This document shows, in pieces, positions 13,473-14,621 of a stretch of 14,621 nt of DNA (positions are counted from its first letter, which is position 1; the number at the start of each line of letters is the position of its first letter). The stretch comes from an uncultured Butyricicoccus sp. (GTDB lineage Bacteria > Bacillota > Clostridia > Oscillospirales > Butyricicoccaceae). The position numbers and the translations under genes are program-made. The DNA is taken from contig CAKTAV010000021.1 in assembly GCA_934532985.1 (NCBI GenBank), positions 1 to 14,621 of the forward strand. The letters run 5' to 3'. Under the pieces are notes generated by a model, which was not told where the DNA came from, did not search any database, and saw only the letters and a program-made list of their open reading frames with translations.

Positions 13473-13790
13473 TCTGTGCAGTCAGTTTTACGCTGTGCAT
13501 AAAACCCATCCATTTGGGCACACTAGAAGTAATTTGGTATTACAAATCGCAATTACACGTCCAATTATTACGTTTTTCTCTTGTTTTTTTGATTACAAAT
13601 CGTAGACTGTCAAATCTTCTAAGAAAAATCTGTTCTATTTTATTTCCATATCTCGCTAAATACGCAAAATATCTCCTATATCTTGTATCATATCGTATTT
13701 TTTTCAACAAATCCACAGACTTTTCCACCGTATTCACAGCTTTTTGTGGATAACTCTGTGGATATGTGGATAACTAACCGTATAATCGCG
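13451..13790. promoter_or_regulatory. DnaA-box cluster and AT-rich region upstream of tepA
   Basis: Perfect DnaA boxes (TTATCCACA or its reverse) lie at 13451-13459 (plus), 13745-13753 (minus) and 13765-13773 (minus). Boxes with one mismatch lie at 13494-13502 (minus) and 13757-13765 (minus). Boxes with two mismatches lie at 13709-13717, 13721-13729 and 13730-13738 (plus). The stretch 13520-13710 between them is very AT-rich. TATAAT at 13781-13786 lies just after the last box and is a likely -10 for tepA; its -35 position falls in the DnaA box at 13757. This could be DnaA control of tepA, a DnaA-binding cluster away from the origin, or an origin. Confidence 0.65.
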
Positions 13791-13848
13791 TATTGTCAAC
13801 CAACAGAATCATCAAATTTTGAAAAATAACCGAAGCGGAGGAAATGTC

Positions 13849-14541
13849 ATGTCGGAAAATCAAACCGAAAATCGTCGCAGTGAGGACACTGGCTGCGTCA
13901 CCGCCCAATCTTCCCATGGGCTCATCCATTGCATTACCATTATCGGAACGATTGAAGGGCACCAAGAGGCCCCGGAGAACACCAAAACTACAAAATATGA
14001 ACATATTCTGCCGCAGCTCGCCGCTATTGAGGAAAGCGAGGAGATTGACGGTCTGCTCATTTTGCTCAACACCGTCGGCGGCGATGTGGAAGCAGGTCTC
14101 GCCATCGCCGAGCTGATTGCAGGCATGACAACGCCCACCGTCGCTCTGATCCTCGGCGGGAGCCACTCAATTGGCGTCCCTCTCGCGGTATCCGCACAGC
14201 GCACCTTCATCGCTCCATCAGCCTCTATGATGCTGCATCCGGTGCGTATCAGCGGAACGGTCATCGGCGCACCACAGACCTATGATTATTTTCGGCAGAT
14301 TCAAAAGCGCATCACGCGCTTCATCGTCCGGAACTCCTCCGTGGAGGAGGCGCAGCTGTCATCTCTCATGATGGCAACTGGTGAGTTGGCCACCGATGTC
14401 GGCACAGTGATCGGCGCCAAGCAGGCTGTAAAAATCGGCCTGTGTGATGAGGTCGGGTCGCTACATGATGCGCTGGATTATCTGCATCGGCAGATTAAGG
14501 AGAAGAAAAAGGATGGCGAGGCGGAGAAGGAGAATAAGTAA
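13849..14541 (+). CDS. tepA: ClpP-like serine protease, TepA family
   Basis: The 230-residue product is a ClpP-fold serine protease of the TepA type (translocation-enhancing protein of Bacillus), usually encoded beside ftsK/spoIIIE in Firmicutes. GGSHSIG near 103-109 gives the likely nucleophile S107, and MMLHP gives H130; the spacing is close to that of ClpP. The NTVGGDVEAGLAIAELI stretch (about 74-90) is the oxyanion-side motif. The N-terminus is polar with no signal peptide, and the C-terminus is highly charged (KEKKKDGEAEKENK). An in-frame ATG at 13819 lacks a ribosome binding site; GGAGG (13837-13841) lies 7 bases before the ATG at 13849, which is therefore chosen. No ftsK-type gene follows; a convergent gene lies downstream. 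Confidence 0.9.
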   Translation: MSENQTENRRSEDTGCVTAQSSHGLIHCITIIGTIEGHQEAPENTKTTKYEHILPQLAAIEESEEIDGLLILLNTVGGDVEAGLAIAELIAGMTTPTVALILGGSHSIGVPLAVSAQRTFIAPSASMMLHPVRISGTVIGAPQTYDYFRQIQKRITRFIVRNSSVEEAQLSSLMMATGELATDVGTVIGAKQAVKIGLCDEVGSLHDALDYLHRQIKEKKKDGEAEKENK

Positions 14542-14543
14542 CC

Positions 14544-14576
14544 GAAAAAAGTCCCCGATACTAAGTATCGGGGACT
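14544..14576 (-). terminator. terminator for a minus-strand gene at the right edge
   Basis: A perfect 12-bp stem (AGTCCCCGATAC at 14550-14561 with GTATCGGGGACT at 14565-14576) has a 3-base loop. On the minus strand it is followed by six T (the A run at 14545-14550), while on the plus strand the T run is weak. It therefore mainly ends a minus-strand transcript entering from the right, and may also stop tepA. Confidence 0.82.
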
Positions 14577-14606
14577 CATTAAAATTTTGGGGATTACAAG
14601 TATCGC

Positions 14607-14621
14607 TTACTTAGCAGCCTT
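14607..14621 (-). CDS. last codons of a minus-strand gene (partial)
   Basis: On the minus strand the last bases read AAG GCT GCT AAG then TAA, that is K-A-A-K and stop, about 30 bases before the terminator. Other frames also reach stops here, so the frame is not proven. A lysine/alanine-rich tail suits a small basic protein such as a ribosomal or HU-like protein, but four residues cannot identify it. The well-formed minus-strand terminator is the better evidence that a gene ends here. Confidence 0.4.
   Translation of the reverse strand, partial: KAAK

Noticed and set aside
13413..13848. Calling this region oriC outright
   Set aside because: DnaA boxes and AT-rich DNA fit, but dnaA, dnaN and rpmH are not visible and gene orientation does not diverge from the site.

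Overview
The window looks like ordinary chromosome of a moderately GC-rich Clostridia-type Firmicute. An Oscillospirales-like gut anaerobe is my guess from gene content and style, not a proven assignment. Supporting signs are strong AGGAGG-type ribosome binding sites, sigma-A-like promoters, many factor-independent terminators, and Firmicute genes such as tepA, an M18 aminopeptidase and an ABC-F ATPase. I see no phage genes, transposase, CRISPR array or secretion cluster.

Layout. Bases 1-190 hold two minus-strand tRNA genes, Gly(TCC) then Arg(TCT), behind a near-consensus promoter. Then come a small two-helix membrane protein (minus) and an inositol 2-dehydrogenase-type gene (iolG-like, minus) with its own promoter, a cre-like catabolite-repression site over the -10, and a terminator. 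An 829-base gene-free stretch (1633-2461) follows. It holds promoter-like and terminator-like elements that could make short RNAs. It ends at a perfect-consensus promoter for a cation diffusion facilitator (CDF) metal exporter. Another gene-free stretch (3414-4130) is packed with long inverted repeats. A small cupin (minus) and a cyclophilin (plus) diverge from a shared promoter region.

From 5456 to 13412 is a long plus-strand run: ABC-F ATPase, YdcF/DUF218 membrane protein, an unrecognised 125-residue protein, release factor 1 (prfA), an unrecognised membrane protein, threonylcarbamoyl-AMP synthase (tsaC/sua5), dephospho-CoA kinase (coaE) and an M18 aminopeptidase. The theme is translation (ABC-F, RF1, t6A synthesis) plus housekeeping. 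Tight junctions (ABC-F/YdcF 1 nt apart, sua5/coaE ATGA overlap) suggest co-transcription in blocks. AT-rich islands before prfA and sua5 may carry internal promoters.

Bases 13413-13848 are the most notable non-coding stretch. They are AT-rich and carry three perfect DnaA boxes and about five near-matches, clustered just before tepA, a ClpP-like serine protease gene. This could be a DnaA-regulated promoter, a DnaA-titration cluster, or less likely a replication origin, since dnaA, dnaN and rpmH are not in view. The window ends in a terminator for a minus-strand gene of which only the last few codons are visible.

I did not find a clear new multi-gene system. The best leads are the DnaA-box cluster, the inverted-repeat island, the candidate small RNAs, and two unrecognised proteins in the translation gene run.
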